In this document: piece after piece, positions 14,456 to 28,800 of the stretch
Layout: each line of letters begins with the position of its first letter
How positions within the stretch are numbered: the first letter of the stretch is position 1
From: Plasmodium brasilianum
Lineage: Eukaryota > Apicomplexa > Aconoidasida > Haemosporida > Plasmodiidae
Reading direction: 5' to 3'
DNA: 64,000 nt
Assembly (NCBI RefSeq): GCF_023973825.1
Contig: NC_090120.1
Location: 434,001-498,000 of the forward strand
The notes under the pieces: model-generated
Told to the model about the DNA's origin: nothing
The model's input: only the letters and a program-made list of their open reading frames with translations
Database searches by the model: none
Program-made: the position numbers and the translations under genes

Positions 14456-17400
14456 TATATATATAAGTGTACATATTCACAAAATATAGTATAAAAGAGG
14501 GAAATAATTATTTTCAATTATTCCCTTATACACGTAGCGTGAATGTGACATCCCGCAATTTATAACTTCTTTTCATTCAGTTCTTTCCTCTAACCTTTGA
14601 CTGATAGAACTTAAAGTACTCAGAATTCATCTCCTTTGGAAAAATTTCAGTCAAACTAAGTGATGGGTGTTGCTCGAAAATATACAAGTGAGTATAGGGT
14701 AACAAATAAGTCTTCTTTCTATTCAATAAATTTAGTTTTGTTAAAATTATCAATGAATAGTTAATCATATACCTTAACACAATAGTTTCAAAATACCTAA
14801 TATGTTTATGTATAGGTGCTGGTAGCATATGTAATAATGGGAAATATTTGTAACTAAATAATTCTAATTTCGTTCTGGTTGTACAGTTATAATTTATTAA
14901 CACATTAGTTAAGGCTATTTTATTTTCTTTTAATCTATTAACAAAATGGGATAAAATAAACAATAAAATAAATTGTCCTCTTGATGTATCATCTACTATT
15001 ATATTACGAGAATAATTTTTTTCAAACGTTATAGAATCTACTATTTTGGGTAATGAAATCGAATTAACATTAGAACTTAAAAATGTACTATCACCTATAA
15101 TGTTATGCAAAACTTTTTTCATTAATAAATATGTTAACACTAAATTGTTATCATATTCTTTTTTTAAAAATATTGTTAATTCTGTTAAATTAATTATATT
15201 ACATTCTTCATCTAGGAATTCCATTTCAATAAGAATATTTATATACATAAGAAAATGCATTTTTATCATAAAACATATCTCACTTATATTCTTTTCATTT
15301 GCATCACTTTTTATTTTCTTTGCAATAAATTCACAAATTAACTCATTATATTCATATTTTCTATTAATAAACTTTGACAATACATTCTTCCCTTTAAATT
15401 GGTTGAACTCATTCGCTAAGTATTCTATATACTCCATCTTCTCCTCATTAACAATAACATTTTCATTATCTACAATTAAATCCGAGGCACATGTATCCAT
15501 ACTGATCATTCCATTTAATTTCTTTTCATTCAATGACTTGTTTTCATTCATAATATCGTTTTTTAACTCCTTCATATTTCTTCTACTTCTTTCTTCAAAT
15601 AAATCATTCCTTTTATTATTATGTAGATTATGTTGAAACACATTTACATAATACAACGAGCTGTAAAACATACTTAGTATTCCATTAATTCTACTAAAGA
15701 AATTTACATTAACACTTCTATTTTTTTCAAATAACTCTTCCTTTTCAGCAACTGTCATGGTATCATCTTTTTTTTTCTTCCTATTTGGTTTATTTACAAT
15801 TACTTTATTTCTTGAACTAAATTCTTCCATCTCTCTATTTTTTTTTAAACAGTTATATAATAACATACTTCTACATATGTTCGTGAAATTCACAGAGTAT
15901 GAACCTGAGAGGGTTTGTAAAGGAGATGTAGTTAACCTTCTTAAATTTTTAAAATTAATATTCCATATTATTACATTACCATATAGATCAAAACCCCGTC
16001 TTCCTGCTCTACCAGATGTTTGCTTAAACATAACAGAATTAAGTTCAAATGTATGACCAGAAAAAATAATGGATTTACATGGTATATTAATACCTAAGGA
16101 TAAATTTTTATTACTAAATATAATTCTAACATATCCTAACCTAAATAAAGATTCTACTATAATTGTAAATTTATATGGTAATACTTCATAATGTAAACCT
16201 ATTCCCCTTTTTAACCCTTCAATTAATACTGATTTGTGTTTTCTTCCTTCTAATGCTCTTTCTGCGTCTTTTATCAAATCTTCAATTTCAAATACATAAT
16301 TATGATATATTTTTCTATTACAAAAATAAAAATCCCCATCATACTCTTCTGAAATATCAACAGGTGGTTCAGGAATTTCATCTTCATTTAACATATCTAA
16401 ATAATCTTTATCTAAATTTTGCTCTAATCTTTGATTTCTTGACACTGTTTTAATTTTTAATAACATTTCTCTCTGTTTTAGTAAACTTTCATACCTCTCT
16501 CTCCTTAATTTATTTTCCATCTTCGTATTAAATGCTTTTTCCTCATCCCCATAATATTTATCATGTTGTCTTCTCATAAGTTCCTTAATCAAGTTAATAG
16601 TCATGTCCTCTAATTCCTTTCTCTCAAAGTTAAATACAATACACGGCAAAAATTTTACATTTTCCAATTTTTTTAACAGTTCTATTAATTTATCACTATC
16701 TAAATATTCTTGTTCCATATTTACAATTTCGGTATACTTTACTAAATCGTTCGATTTATTTAAGAAATATTTCTCATCTAACACAACCCTTTTATATAAT
16801 TCTTGATAAAGTTGTTGTTTAAGAGTATTTTCCTTAATTTCCTTTTTATATAAATTCTTTGTACTATTAACACCATTTTGTTGGACTTTTTTTTCCATAG
16901 ATTCATTATCCTCTTTCTTAATCATTTCATTACCTACCTCCTCTACCACTGCATTTTCGTCTTTCACGTAATCAGCATTTTTCATATAATTTGATAACAA
17001 AAAATGTTTAAACATATCATAATCCGAATTTGTAATAAACTTATTTTGTATTAAATACACAATCATTTCTTTCACTGAGTGCATATAATATATAAACTGC
17101 TTTTTGTTTATGCACCTAGTATACTGGAAGTAGAAAGATGGTTCTAAAAATTCAACTAGGTCATAAAATTTATTTTTTCTAGCTAATTCAAATAATAATA
17201 TTACAATTTCATATATTTCTCTTGGATTACAATAAAAATCTTTATTTATACCTTTATATAAAATATCTCGAAAATTAAAACATGCTAATGGATTTAAATG
17301 ATGTAAATTTCTATTTGTATATACATATAGAATTAAATCTGAAAATCTCTCATAAAATTTAATTAAATGAAGTTCTTTATCACCTTTTCCTTTTTTTATA

Positions 17401-20400
17401 AGAACATTCTGAAGCCACGAATAGAAAAAATTTATATTACCTATTGTAGCTGATAAAGCTAAAAAGGGGCAATTCGTTAAATGAATAATATTTTCAATTT
17501 GTGTACCATAAAATTCTTTATCTCCAATACAATGAATTTCATCAAAAATTATGTATTCTATCCTACTAATAAATCTAGATACAAATGAACGCTCATTGGG
17601 ATAATTTAGAGAATAATATGATAGTAAAATGTTTTCTAAAACACTCGGTAAAATAATAATTATTTGAGCATCTAACGCATTATTGTCTGCATATTTATCA
17701 GACATATTAGAACATAATTTATTATCACCATGTTTTGAATAACCCTTTGTACTAAATCGACCATTCACTTCATGATATACTTGTAAAGCTAATGCATCAT
17801 TAGGTGCAACATATACAACTACACTATCATTATTTAATCTTAAAACTTTATCCATAACATAATAACAAATAAAAGTTTTACCACTACTAGTAGGGCATGA
17901 AACTAAAATACTCTTTCTTTTATCTACCAAATTTAAAATGTTATATTGCCACGTATCCAACGTAAATAACACACGTTTATCTTTAATATTACCTGTTGTT
18001 CTATCTAATAAATAATACATGTAATATAACTGAAATTCGTGCTCTTTGTTCTCATCAATTTTTAACTCACTATACGCCTTTACTTCTTTAATTTTATATT
18101 TATAAATTTCTTTTATTTCTTTTCCTTTATTTTTTAAGTTAAACTCATTGACTTTATCTGAACCGTTCGCAGAACTATCATCCCCATTATCACCATCAAC
18201 ATTATTATTTTTTTTACCTTTATTTTTACTTGCAACTGCACTTCCCTTTTTATTTTTATTTACATCTTTTAATTTACTTTTTTCCTTTCCCTTTCCTTTT
18301 TTGTTAGTGCTCATCTTTTCTTTTTCTCCATCGTCATTCTCTAAATCATTTTCAATTTTCATTCTTATCTTTACGTATTCTTCAAACAAATTATAACTAC
18401 TATTTTTAAAACCTAGAGAAAGTAACACTGTTTGTAACTGCACAACATCTTTTTCAGTTAAATTTTCTTTAAATTTACTAAAAATTTCGTTCGTTAATTT
18501 ATAAGTTAACATAACACTTTTTATTGCATCTGATTTCTGCTTACTGCTCTTTACATTTTTTAATTTCGTATACATTAAAATGTCAAACATACTACTTAAC
18601 ACTTTCATACTAATTTTAATTTGAAGATCAACATTCTTAATTAAATTAGTAACATTATTAAAGTTATACACATCTACTAATCTATTAAACCCGGATATTA
18701 TATCTAAAGACCAAGTATTCATCTCTGCGTAATCATTATCGCTACTTAACTTATTAATTTTCGTTTCTAACGTATTATATCTTGTCAAATCTACTTCATA
18801 GGTTTTTTTTTCATTTGACATTTCTTTTCTTTTTAATATTTCATCTTTTCTGCTTACAGAATTTGTGCTTCCTTTAATATTTTTTCTTCCTCCTTTGTCA
18901 TTACATATCTTTTTATTATCTTGTTTGCTATTTAGCTTCTCACAGTTTAACTCACTATTTATTTCACTCACCTCATCTATATCATCCATTATTTGAAACA
19001 TATTAAATCTACTATAATTTATTTGTTTCTTTTCATCCTTGGAACTAATTTCTTCATCTGAAGAATTATCAAACATCTTTTTCATTCTTGCGTTTATACC
19101 TTTTTTTACTTTCTCATCTCTCAAATAGTCATAAAGATTTTCTACAATATATGAATAATATTTCAACCAAGGATGATTTTCAGAAATAACTATAGGATGA
19201 TGAAGTGAACTAATGTAAAAATATTTTGCAATTATAGCCATTCTTCTTTCACCTCTTTGTCGATTTCTTACCTTATATTTTTCATTGACCTGCGTATTTG
19301 ATTCACTTTCTCTATAATATAACGATGGATTTATGTAACTTCTAAAAATGTCCATTACGTTCTCCCTTTCCGATATGTGTAACATTCTTAATAATTCAAA
19401 AAATTCACTATCATATTCTACACATTTGTTAATAAAATTCACCTTAACATACATTTTTTTATCTTCATCTAAATTGCTATTATTTACTACATCTTTTATG
19501 CTGAAAAAGGTTTCTATAAACTCGTTTTTAATTTTAACTAAATTAACATTTAAAATATTTAAATTATTCACACTAGTGTTTTTGTCGTTCAGCGTTTTAT
19601 TTTTTTCATCACTCTTTTCTTTGCTTGGCTCTACAACTTTAGTAATATCCTCCTTGTTCTTATTAATATCACTAACCTCATCACATTTATTAAAAATATT
19701 AGTTAACCTACCTTTTCTTATATTATTTATATCATCTTTTAAAAAAGAAAAATCGATGGGAAAAAAACACAAGTTGTCATATGACACTTTTTGAAAAGAT
19801 TTCTCAAAGAAATCTCTATCCTCAAAAAAAAAATCTTCATGATCAATTGTGAATATATTTTTACACAATTTAAAACAAATGAAACTTAGTAAATTATGGA
19901 CTATGGAAGCATTAAAGAAATTTAAGAAGTCTGTATTTCTTACATTCCTCAACACATCGCAGTACAATTCTATTTGTAACATTCTTAAAATAAAATTGTA
20001 TGTATCTAAATACATAATCACATGGGGCTCAGTAAATAACTTCAACATTTTCAAAATATTATCATCACCATCATTATATATATCGCCATTCATATTTTGC
20101 GAATCAAATAAACACAAATTCTTCATATTTAACTTTTCAATTAAATAATTATGCAATAATAAGAGTTTTAAAATTAAGAAAAAGTATTTTTTTCCCTTGT
20201 CATCTAATAGTGAAATATTTGCTTTATTTTTTTCATAAAACAATTTTAAAACAATATTTTTCAAGTATATGACATCTGACTTTGCCTCTTCTAAAAACAT
20301 ATCACGAATACGATATTCTTCTTCCGTAATATTTCCTTCATCCTTATATAATAAATCATAATCTTTCGTGTCCTCTGAAATAATAAGCATATTATTTAAA

Positions 20401-21494
20401 TGATCATCGTTTGCCTCTCTATTTTTAACCTCTTCTCCCCTGTTCTTCCCATAAAATATCGTATCAAATAACACTGCCGATTCGTCATTCAATTTCTGTA
20501 CTGACCTGAAATTAATACCCTTATAATTAATAGAAAAAGCATTTACAGTGTTCTTTTCTGATTCAAAATTGAATAGAAAAACACATTTTATATCCCTTAG
20601 TATGTTATTAATTATAAGAAAATAAAAACAAATAGATAACTCCCTAATTTCTTCATTGTAATAATCATATATCTTTTTTTTTCTTACATATTCCTTGTAA
20701 CTTTTCTCTTTTTCCAACCTCTTTACATCATCACAATCAGCTGTAACGGGGGAAGTGATATTATCGACCAAAGTAGTTTTCAATGTAACTGCACTCAAAG
20801 TTTCATCATTCTCAGTTGAGCTTACATAAAACTTATTAAATGCGTATAAAAAGGAAGAGCTATCTTCTACTACCATAAATAAAGGTTTGTATTTAATTAA
20901 GTAAATATTATAATTATCGTCATTATACCAGTTATCAAATATAAAGTAGGGTATTAGATTTTTCTTACAATGAATTATAAATACGTTTCTTATTAAATTA
21001 TAATTTTCAAATAATTGCGTTTCTTTTTCAAAGAATATTTTAAATAAATTAAAAAATATTATATGAAAATTAGCATTACAAAGAGAAAATTCACTTAACA
21101 CTTTTTCTATGTAATATATTACACTACTAATATTCAAAGAATTGGTAAACGAAAGAATATTTTTATTTTCTTCATATTCAAACGAATAAAATTTTGATAA
21201 CAACATGCAAATATGAATTATTAATCCTTCTCCATTTATGATATATAAGCTGTTATAATCTGCAATAATTCTAAATATATCAAATATGCTACTATTTAAT
21301 TTGGAATAACATAATTCTATTTTACAATCTACACTTATGTTCTCATTGTTTACTATTTTTTCAAGGTCCTCAAAATCATTTGATGTGTAGTCATTAATAA
21401 ATGAATACCTGTTTCTACTATCATCTTCTGCTATTCTTAAAACTTTCATACCTGTGCGTTCATTAATTCGATAATCATTAATTACCAAATTCAT
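13942..21494 (-). CDS. DDX60/Ski2-like DExH-box helicase, two exons
   Basis: Superfamily 2 RNA helicase. Exon 1 is 21494-14595. It ends in AAG before a GT donor at 14594. Exon 2 is 14403-13942, after a poly-pyrimidine AG, and both junctions keep phase 0. The product is about 2450 residues. Helicase motifs: CPTSSGKT (Walker A, residue about 1205), FDEIHCIG (DEIH box, about 1316), LALSATIGN (motif III, about 1344) and QTSGRAGRRGFD (motif VI, about 1825). A charged, poorly conserved insertion of about 300 residues separates the RecA-like domains. The text around Walker A and the DEIH box resembles the DDX60 branch of the Ski2-like family rather than Mtr4 or Brr2. The long N-terminus (about 1100 residues) also fits that branch. 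P. falciparum has a DEAD/DEAH helicase gene in this position next to alpha-tubulin 1. Its biological role is not established. The ATG at 21494 is the first in frame. Confidence 0.88.
14404..14594 (-). other. Intron of the helicase gene
   Basis: A 191-nt intron read on the minus strand. It has a GTTAGA donor and a T-rich tract ending in TTTTAG as acceptor. It contains a (TA)n microsatellite, interrupted near its middle, at about 14415-14463. The frame on both sides is open and joins in phase 0, which supports the splice. Confidence 0.8.
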
Positions 21495-24400
21495 TCTATA
21501 TTCCTTTGGTATGAGTATATGTGTGGAAAAGGTTTTATTAAAATTTTTTTTTATTATATCTATTTACAAATGGCTCGGGCGGTATTATATGTTATCACAA
21601 ACAATGATGTAGAAATTAAATGTGTAATATTAACAAAAAACGAACAACGTGCACATGTATATATATATATATGCATATTTATAGACATACATATACCTTT
21701 AAAATATATTGTTAAATGAACCCCTGTAGAACTTCAATGGGGAATATAAACAAATATAAAAAAAATATAATGCAACTATACAATACCCACATATACATGT
21801 ACATAGATACACAAATATTCATGCAATTAAATAAGCCTATTTTAAAAAAAATTATGGTTAATTCGATATCATATTTTTTCTTTTTTAATTTTTTTAAAAA
21901 AGAAGGTTGTTAGTATTATATATTAAACAATGAAGTTTTATATTTTTTATATTTTTTTAATATGTTCGTTCGTGATATAGTAAATATATATATTAATTTA
22001 AACTTTGGCACAAATGATGATACATAAGCTAACGTAAATGTTAGTGCAAATATTCGTGTATATGTTCCTGCATATGTTCGTTAAAATATTAATATAAGAT
22101 GAAAATTATACTGTAATGTAAATGTTAATATATAAATGTTGACATACTTTCTTTTAATCTTTTTCTTACATATGTATACTTCATTTTTTCGTTTTTTAAG
22201 TTGTTTTTTTACTTATACTTATTTTTTCTTACGATTTTGTGTTGTAAAAATTTGAAGTAACTTATTTACTTCAATGTAATAACTTATATTTATAATATAA
22301 AATTCTCTTTTTTTTTTTTTTTTTTTCTTTTTTGCTATTTTTTTGTGTTTTTAATTATAAATTATTTATCATTCATATAACTGTGAAAAGAAATTCTCAT
22401 TATTTCATAAAATAAATGTTATAAGTTCACATATATAATTTCAATATTTATATTATATTTTTTTTTTCCTTATCTATATATAAATATATAATATACTTTT
22501 AATAAGCTTAATTTGTAAATAAAAATAATATAATAAACATAGAATAAGATTTAGGAAAATTTCTTAAAAAAAAAATAAAAAACACAGGTTATATATATAT
22601 ATATATATATATATACATACGTTCATAAAACTTCCATTTATATACTATAAATACTGCTGATATTTATTCTACAAATAACTATATAACTCTTACAAGAACA
22701 GAGGAAATGCAAAAGAAATATGGTATAAATTATAAAATGAAAAACAAGCATAAATGTGTTTGTTAAAAAATACGGAAAACTCAAAAGGTCAATTTTTTAG
22801 GAATTTTTATATTTTTACAATCTTATTTTTTATAATTTTATTTGAGTTCCGCTACTTTTTTGATGGTATGTACATTTTACTAAATAAAAATATAATTGTT
22901 AATGTTCACCATTTTTAACCTAGAATTTCTAGAGAAACAAAAAAAAAAAAATAAGGTTAATTCATAACTATTACATATTAAACCACTTAAAAAAAAAGAA
23001 AAAAAAGAAATGAACACTTAAATGAATAAATAAATGAATAGTAAAATAAATGAATGAATAAATATAAGAGTAAATAAATTAACATTAAAGAGTCATCCTT
23101 GCACAATTTTCTGGAACGAATATAGTAACACATAAAGAGATACTCCTTAATAAAGTCTAAGTTTTGTGCACAAAGTAAATATCTACGCACAGTGCTGTTC
23201 AAAATTTTATTTTCTATATCTGTTCGTTTATTAAAAAGAAAACTGATCATGCACTTGTTTTACTAAGTAATAAAAAAAAAAAAACATAGTACCTAAAATT
23301 AAGTTACGTGTTATGTTGGTAAATCGGTATATATTATAAATGGATAGTTCACATACATTCAGGTCTTCTCCATATATTTTCATCCCAATTTAATGGTGTT
23401 TTTCTGCGTGTATCCTTACTTTTCATAAAAGGACATAAATAATAAAAAGTTTTTTGTATTATATTAATTTTGTAATGAGCCGATTTATGTGTTTAACAAA
23501 GAGCACTGATAATAACAATAATACGGAAACGTGAGAGGCTCATAAACCCTCGTAAGTATGACAGTTATAAAACAAAACAAAACAAAATTAGTAAAAATAA
23601 CAATATTTAATATATTACACCTCCCCTTTTTAGAAGTTCACGTTATTTGTATCTTTTTCATATTAATGATGTATAGACGTATTAAATTATTCGTTGGCAT
23701 TATAGATTTTGAATTTATTAAAAAGTTCAGTTACATAATTATTTCCTATTTATTATAAGCATAAATGGACGTACTGTTAATATAATATAGAAATAAGTCA
23801 AAAAGATGGGCTTACGTAAACAAAAAAAGGGGGAATTTTATATTATTTAAATCATATTTTTCGCTAAAAAAAATATATATTACTGGTATGCACATAATGA
23901 ATTACAATTATTTTTACAAGTATAATATGAATCATCATTTAATGTTTTATAAAAAAAACATAAAAAAATATTCGCTCCCCTTTGTTTGCTGCGGTAATAC
24001 ATTTTAACAACAAAATTTAGACAATGCTCTTTAAAAGATTAAATACGTATATTTATTTATCTTATGATACCTCCTAAGTGACTCATAGAAATAATTAATT
24101 GATGAACAAATGCCCTACTCTCCTGAGTCTACTATTACAGCGATATGCAATAGGACTCACGTTTTCGAAAAGGACATCATAATATATACACGTAAACATG
24201 TACATATATAAACATTCAAATAGTTAAACATTGTGCCTTTACTCCAATTCTAAAATTACAGCTAAATAATATAGATACTTTCAAAATTTAGAATATAACA
24301 TTTTTAAGATTATGTAATATGTATTTCTTTATTTTCCAACACAACCCCATATATATATAGAGAAACATTTTTATTATATTGTTTTATACCACGAAACAAT

Positions 24401-25861
24401 GGAAACTTTCTAACTCAGAAAATACATACATTATAAAGTAAAGTACATAGCAACCTCATACATAATGATGAAAACTCTAATCTCTATACATGTCTTGATA
24501 ATGAAAAATAAAAAAAAAAACTCCTTTGTAATTTTGAAATATATTCAAAATAAAAAGAAGCAAATTCTTATATTACACAAAAAAAAAAAAAAAAAAAAAA
24601 ATCATATTTTATATCTGACCATTGGAATGTGTAACAAATGTAAGATGTTTGCATAATGCAGCGACAACAAAATATATATCTATTTTTTTTTATTTTTATT
24701 TTATAATTTTAAAAATAATTTTTATGACATTTTTGCCTATAATGGCGTACATTCCACTAAAGTCACAAAATTTAAGTTTCAGACTAATAAAAAGATTTTA
24801 AATACTTTAAAATTTGTTTAAAACAAAAAAAAAAAAAAAATTTACAAAACAAGAAATCTAATTTTGTAAATATTATACCTCACAAACAGTCTTTTTTTCA
24901 TTATTTTTTGTTTTTTAAATTTACTCTTTCTATTTATAACTGGAAAAATATTCACAATTTGCAAAACTGCAATTATGGTAAACTTTTCCCATGAATAAAA
25001 TTTTATCTTATAACAATCATTATTTATACGTGATACAATAAAAAAAAAATTTTTTTTTTTTTTTTTAATTTTATATATATAAACGAACACAAATAAATGC
25101 ATAAATATATACGAATGCAGTACATACAAGTATTCAAAATTACATATATTTAACATCAAAAACACATTCTTAAAATATCTGAACGTTGAATAATCTTAAT
25201 TTATAAGCTTGCACCTGAAAAATGCCTTATTAACTTGAAAAACAAAATTATTAAAATTACTATTTCAGATGTAAATATATGTATCAAAGGATTACTTTTA
25301 AAAATTTCTTTTGCTTAATCTTTTTTTAAATATTCTTAATCATTTAAATATGTAAACTTAATTGCACATATATGCTAATAATTCATACACGTTATGTATA
25401 TCTCATATTAATTAAAAAAACTTATCCACTGAGCAATATTATTATTAAAATTTAATTCTGAACTTTTACGTAAAAGTCTTGTGAGTTAATGAAGTGCATT
25501 GAATAATATTTATTTCAATATTTTTGATATAAACTTTACAATTTTATATATGTGCATATGTACATTTATATACTATTTTGATGTAAACGTAAATATGCAT
25601 ATATATATACATATACGTTATGCAAATTAAGTTTCCTGGAAAACGTTAATTAAAGGCGTAGCCCTTAAGAGAAAATGAAAACAAATTATTGATTTCCCTT
25701 TTTTTTAAGTATTTTATATTACATTTGTAAATGCATATTTCCCATATCGCGCAAAGCTTTGAAGAGGCAGTAAAGTCAAAAGTTATTGCTATAACGACGG
25801 CTTATTTTAATCGTGCTCTTTTTCTTTTTTCTTTTTTTCATCCTTGCCATACATCATAATA
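21495..25861. other. Long divergent intergenic region
   Basis: About 4.4 kb between the starts of two genes transcribed away from each other (helicase to the left, nucleoporin to the right), so it must hold both promoters. Parts are homopolymer-rich (22305-22330, 24581-24600, 24825-24840, 25045-25067). By contrast, 23050-24470 is less repetitive and richer in G+C than usual for spacer DNA. It contains a structured island near 24071-24159. Short open frames here, such as 22987-23250 on the minus strand, have low-complexity ends and no recognisable domain. I do not call them genes. Confidence 0.6.
24071..24159. other. Possible structured RNA element
   Basis: A stem of TGAGTC (24124-24129) with GACTCA (24154-24159), a two-base bulge, then CTATT (24132-24136) with AATAG (24149-24153), encloses a 12-nt loop. 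A second GACTCA at 24080-24085 could pair with the same TGAGTC, so two mutually exclusive helices are possible. On the plus strand TGATGA (24100) and CTGA (24123) resemble boxes C and D of a snoRNA with a 17-nt spacer, but there is no clear terminal stem. This is a candidate non-coding RNA or regulatory element only. Confidence 0.25.
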
Positions 25862-28800
25862 ATGTTTTTTAACAATAACAATAATAGTAACAATGAAGAG
25901 AAGAATAACTTGTTCAGCAAAAGCAATACAATGAATAACAATGGACTATCAGCAAATACGTCGAACATGTGGAACATGTCAAGTAACAGTTTAAGTAATA
26001 CCAATTTTTTTGGGAATAATTTAAATAACGAAAATAATTTGAATAAAAACAAAAGTATATTTAATAGCAATATGAATAATCAAACAGATTTAATGAAAAA
26101 TAATAGTTTTTTTGGTAGTAGCAGCAGTAGTGGTAACAATATGAACAATCAGAACGATTTAAACAAAAATAACAATAGCCTTTTTAATAATAGCAACTTA
26201 AATAATCAAACCGGTTTAATGAAAAACAATAGTTTCTTTGGTACTAACATGAATAATCAGAATAATATGAACAAAAACAATAATAGCATATTTGGAAATA
26301 GTCTCAATGTTCAAAATAATAAAGGTAATTCAATTTTTAGTAACTCACCAAATGATATAAATAAAAATAATAGTATATTTGGTAATCTTTCTTCAAACGT
26401 CGGTGGGAATACTTCATCAAATTCTTTTAATGAGAATTTATTTAGTGCATCAAAAAAAGATATATATCCAGGTTTCACAAGGAATTTGGTCGGAAACACG
26501 ACAAATAATAATAATTCTAATATCTTTAAACAGAGTACATTAGGAAGTTCAATTGCGTTAGGTAGTCAATTAAATGAAGACAGGAACACCGAATCTTGTG
26601 GACTTTTTTCAAAGGAACAATTAGAAGCAGCAAAACAAATTTTCGCAAATTCTTCTAGCTCAAATGCACTCTCAAGTTTTAATAATAACAAAATGAATAA
26701 CAACAATAGTAATAAATTAACATTTAGTGGAGGGTTTTCATCAAGTTCTAATGCATTTGCAAAAAATAATTTAAATCCATTTCAAAGCATGGCTTTACAA
26801 GCAACATCACAAAATGACAAATCCTCAACATCATCGTCACTGTTAAAAGATAATACAACCAATTCATTTTTCGCAAGTGCTAATACTAACAAAAATACTG
26901 ATGGAAAACCGAATACCTTTGGAATTTCTAGCATGAATAATCAAAATTCAACAAATAAATTAAATAGTTTTTATAATTTTAGTCAAACTATTAAATCATT
27001 TAATCCAAATGAAAACAGTTTATTTTCAACACAAAACAATGAGAATTCGAGCACATTCAATATTAATAATAATAATAATAGCAGCACCTCTAAACCCATA
27101 ATATCCAATTTTAACTCCTTCAGTTCGTTTGTAAAAACAAATACGAATGATTTGTTTAGTTCTAATAATAACATCAACAGCTCGCCCTTTTTACCATCAT
27201 TTAATAAAACCGCAAGTAGTAGTGAGAGCCTTTTTAGTGCAAATTCGTTCAAAATTTCAAATGAAGTTAAAACTAATGAAAATCCATTCCTTTTTAGTAA
27301 TAATAATAATTGTAACAGCAATAATGATAGAACCAGTAATAATAATAATATTAACAACAATAGTAGCAGCAGCCTAAGTGGTAATAATCTGAAAAATGAA
27401 GGATTTTCCAAGAACTTTTCACTGTTTTCTGATAATATGCAACATAAAAATATTTCATCGGATAATGATAATAAGAACAATGAATTGGGTAAAATATTCG
27501 AAAATAAGACAGACAAATCAGAAGCTACTAATAATACCGTTGAAGAAGAAAAAGTCAAAAAGGAAAATACTACAGAGGAAAATAATGCGGAAAAAGAAGC
27601 TCCACAGACAGAAAAATCGAATTCTGAGAAAGTTGATAAAACGGAAATAGACGAGATTAAAGCTGAAGCAATAAAAGAAAAGGAACAAGGTGAAGGGGAA
27701 AATGCGAATGCTGTAATAGGAAAGCAAGAAATAGAATTAGCAAAAGAATCTAAAGAAAAATTAGCTGATAGTAAAACCTCTTCTAATGTAAAGGAATTTG
27801 TTAAAGTTGTTGAAAATGATAATATGCAAAATGATCTGGTGAAACAAGCTGAAAATACAAGTAAAAATGAAAAAACTAATAGTGAAAAGGGAGATGATAA
27901 TAATAATAGTAATAATGACAAAAATAGTTACACTGATAATAATAACAATGCTGATAATGATAATAATAATAATAATAATAACAGTAACAGCCTCTATGGA
28001 AGTAACTCTCTTTTGGGTTCTTCCATTTTAAAATATAGCACAAACAATAATAACAGTATAATAGAAAACTTTGGGACAACCAGTGCTTCCGACAAAAATA
28101 AGGAGAAAAACGACAGCGCCACACCTAATTTACTTTTAGAATATGACGAAAAAAAGAAAAATGAAGAAAAAGATAAATCAGATGCAAATAATGAACAACA
28201 GGTATTATCTAATTCAGGAAAGAGTGATCTAGTGACAAAACAAAAAGAGGAGTTTTCATTTATTTTAAAGGAAACGCCCATTAATGAAAAATCAATATCA
28301 ACAGATTCCATTTTTAAAGAAAAACTTAATGAAAATAATAAATTAATTGAAATTGATGAAAAAAAAGACGAGGAGAAAAAGGAAAAATCTTTAAGTGAAG
28401 ATCAGAAAGGGAAAGAAACCACCATCGCACAGAACACATCCTTAATTAATTTTGATATTTCAGAAGGATTTTTAAAGAACGAATCGAAGGGAATTATGGA
28501 AAAGGAGCAGAAAGAGAAGGGTAAAGAGGAGAGAGAAAAAGATGCGGAAGAAACGAAACCGGAGGAAAATAATGCGCAAGAAGGCAATTCTGGAGTTGTA
28601 GAGGTAGCTGAAAAAACTAATGCATTAAAAACAGAGGAAAAGAAAAAATTTTGGATGTTTTCATTTTCGAAGAAAAAGGAACCTAAAGATCAAAGTGAAC
28701 AAAATGAACAAAATGAACAAAATGAACAAAATGAACAAAATGAACAAAATGAACATAATGAACAGAATGAACCAAGTGAGCTTAACGAGCAAAACAGAAC

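Noticed and set aside
22987..23250. Small minus-strand gene in the divergent spacer
   Set aside because: Its end is a Tyr/Phe/Leu/Ile low-complexity tract, there is no recognisable domain, and no neighbouring exon with matching splice sites was found.
23539..23556. Possible telomerase RNA template (TAAACCCT) in the divergent spacer
   Set aside because: Only eight bases match the complement of the Plasmodium telomere repeat, about one repeat unit. A template needs more than one unit, and no pseudoknot or other conserved feature was seen. Similar short matches occur elsewhere by chance.
24842..25165. Minus-strand open frame of 107 codons upstream of the nucleoporin
   Set aside because: It is dominated by Lys and Phe/Tyr from poly-A/T tracts and lies where the nucleoporin promoter is expected. 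No splice partner was seen.
26983..27921. Long minus-strand open frame (312 codons) opposite the nucleoporin
   Set aside because: It is a mirror of Asn/Glu/Lys-rich codons on the plus strand, giving Leu/Ser/Phe low complexity with no domain. Similar shadows lie opposite the giant kinase-like gene and the helicase.
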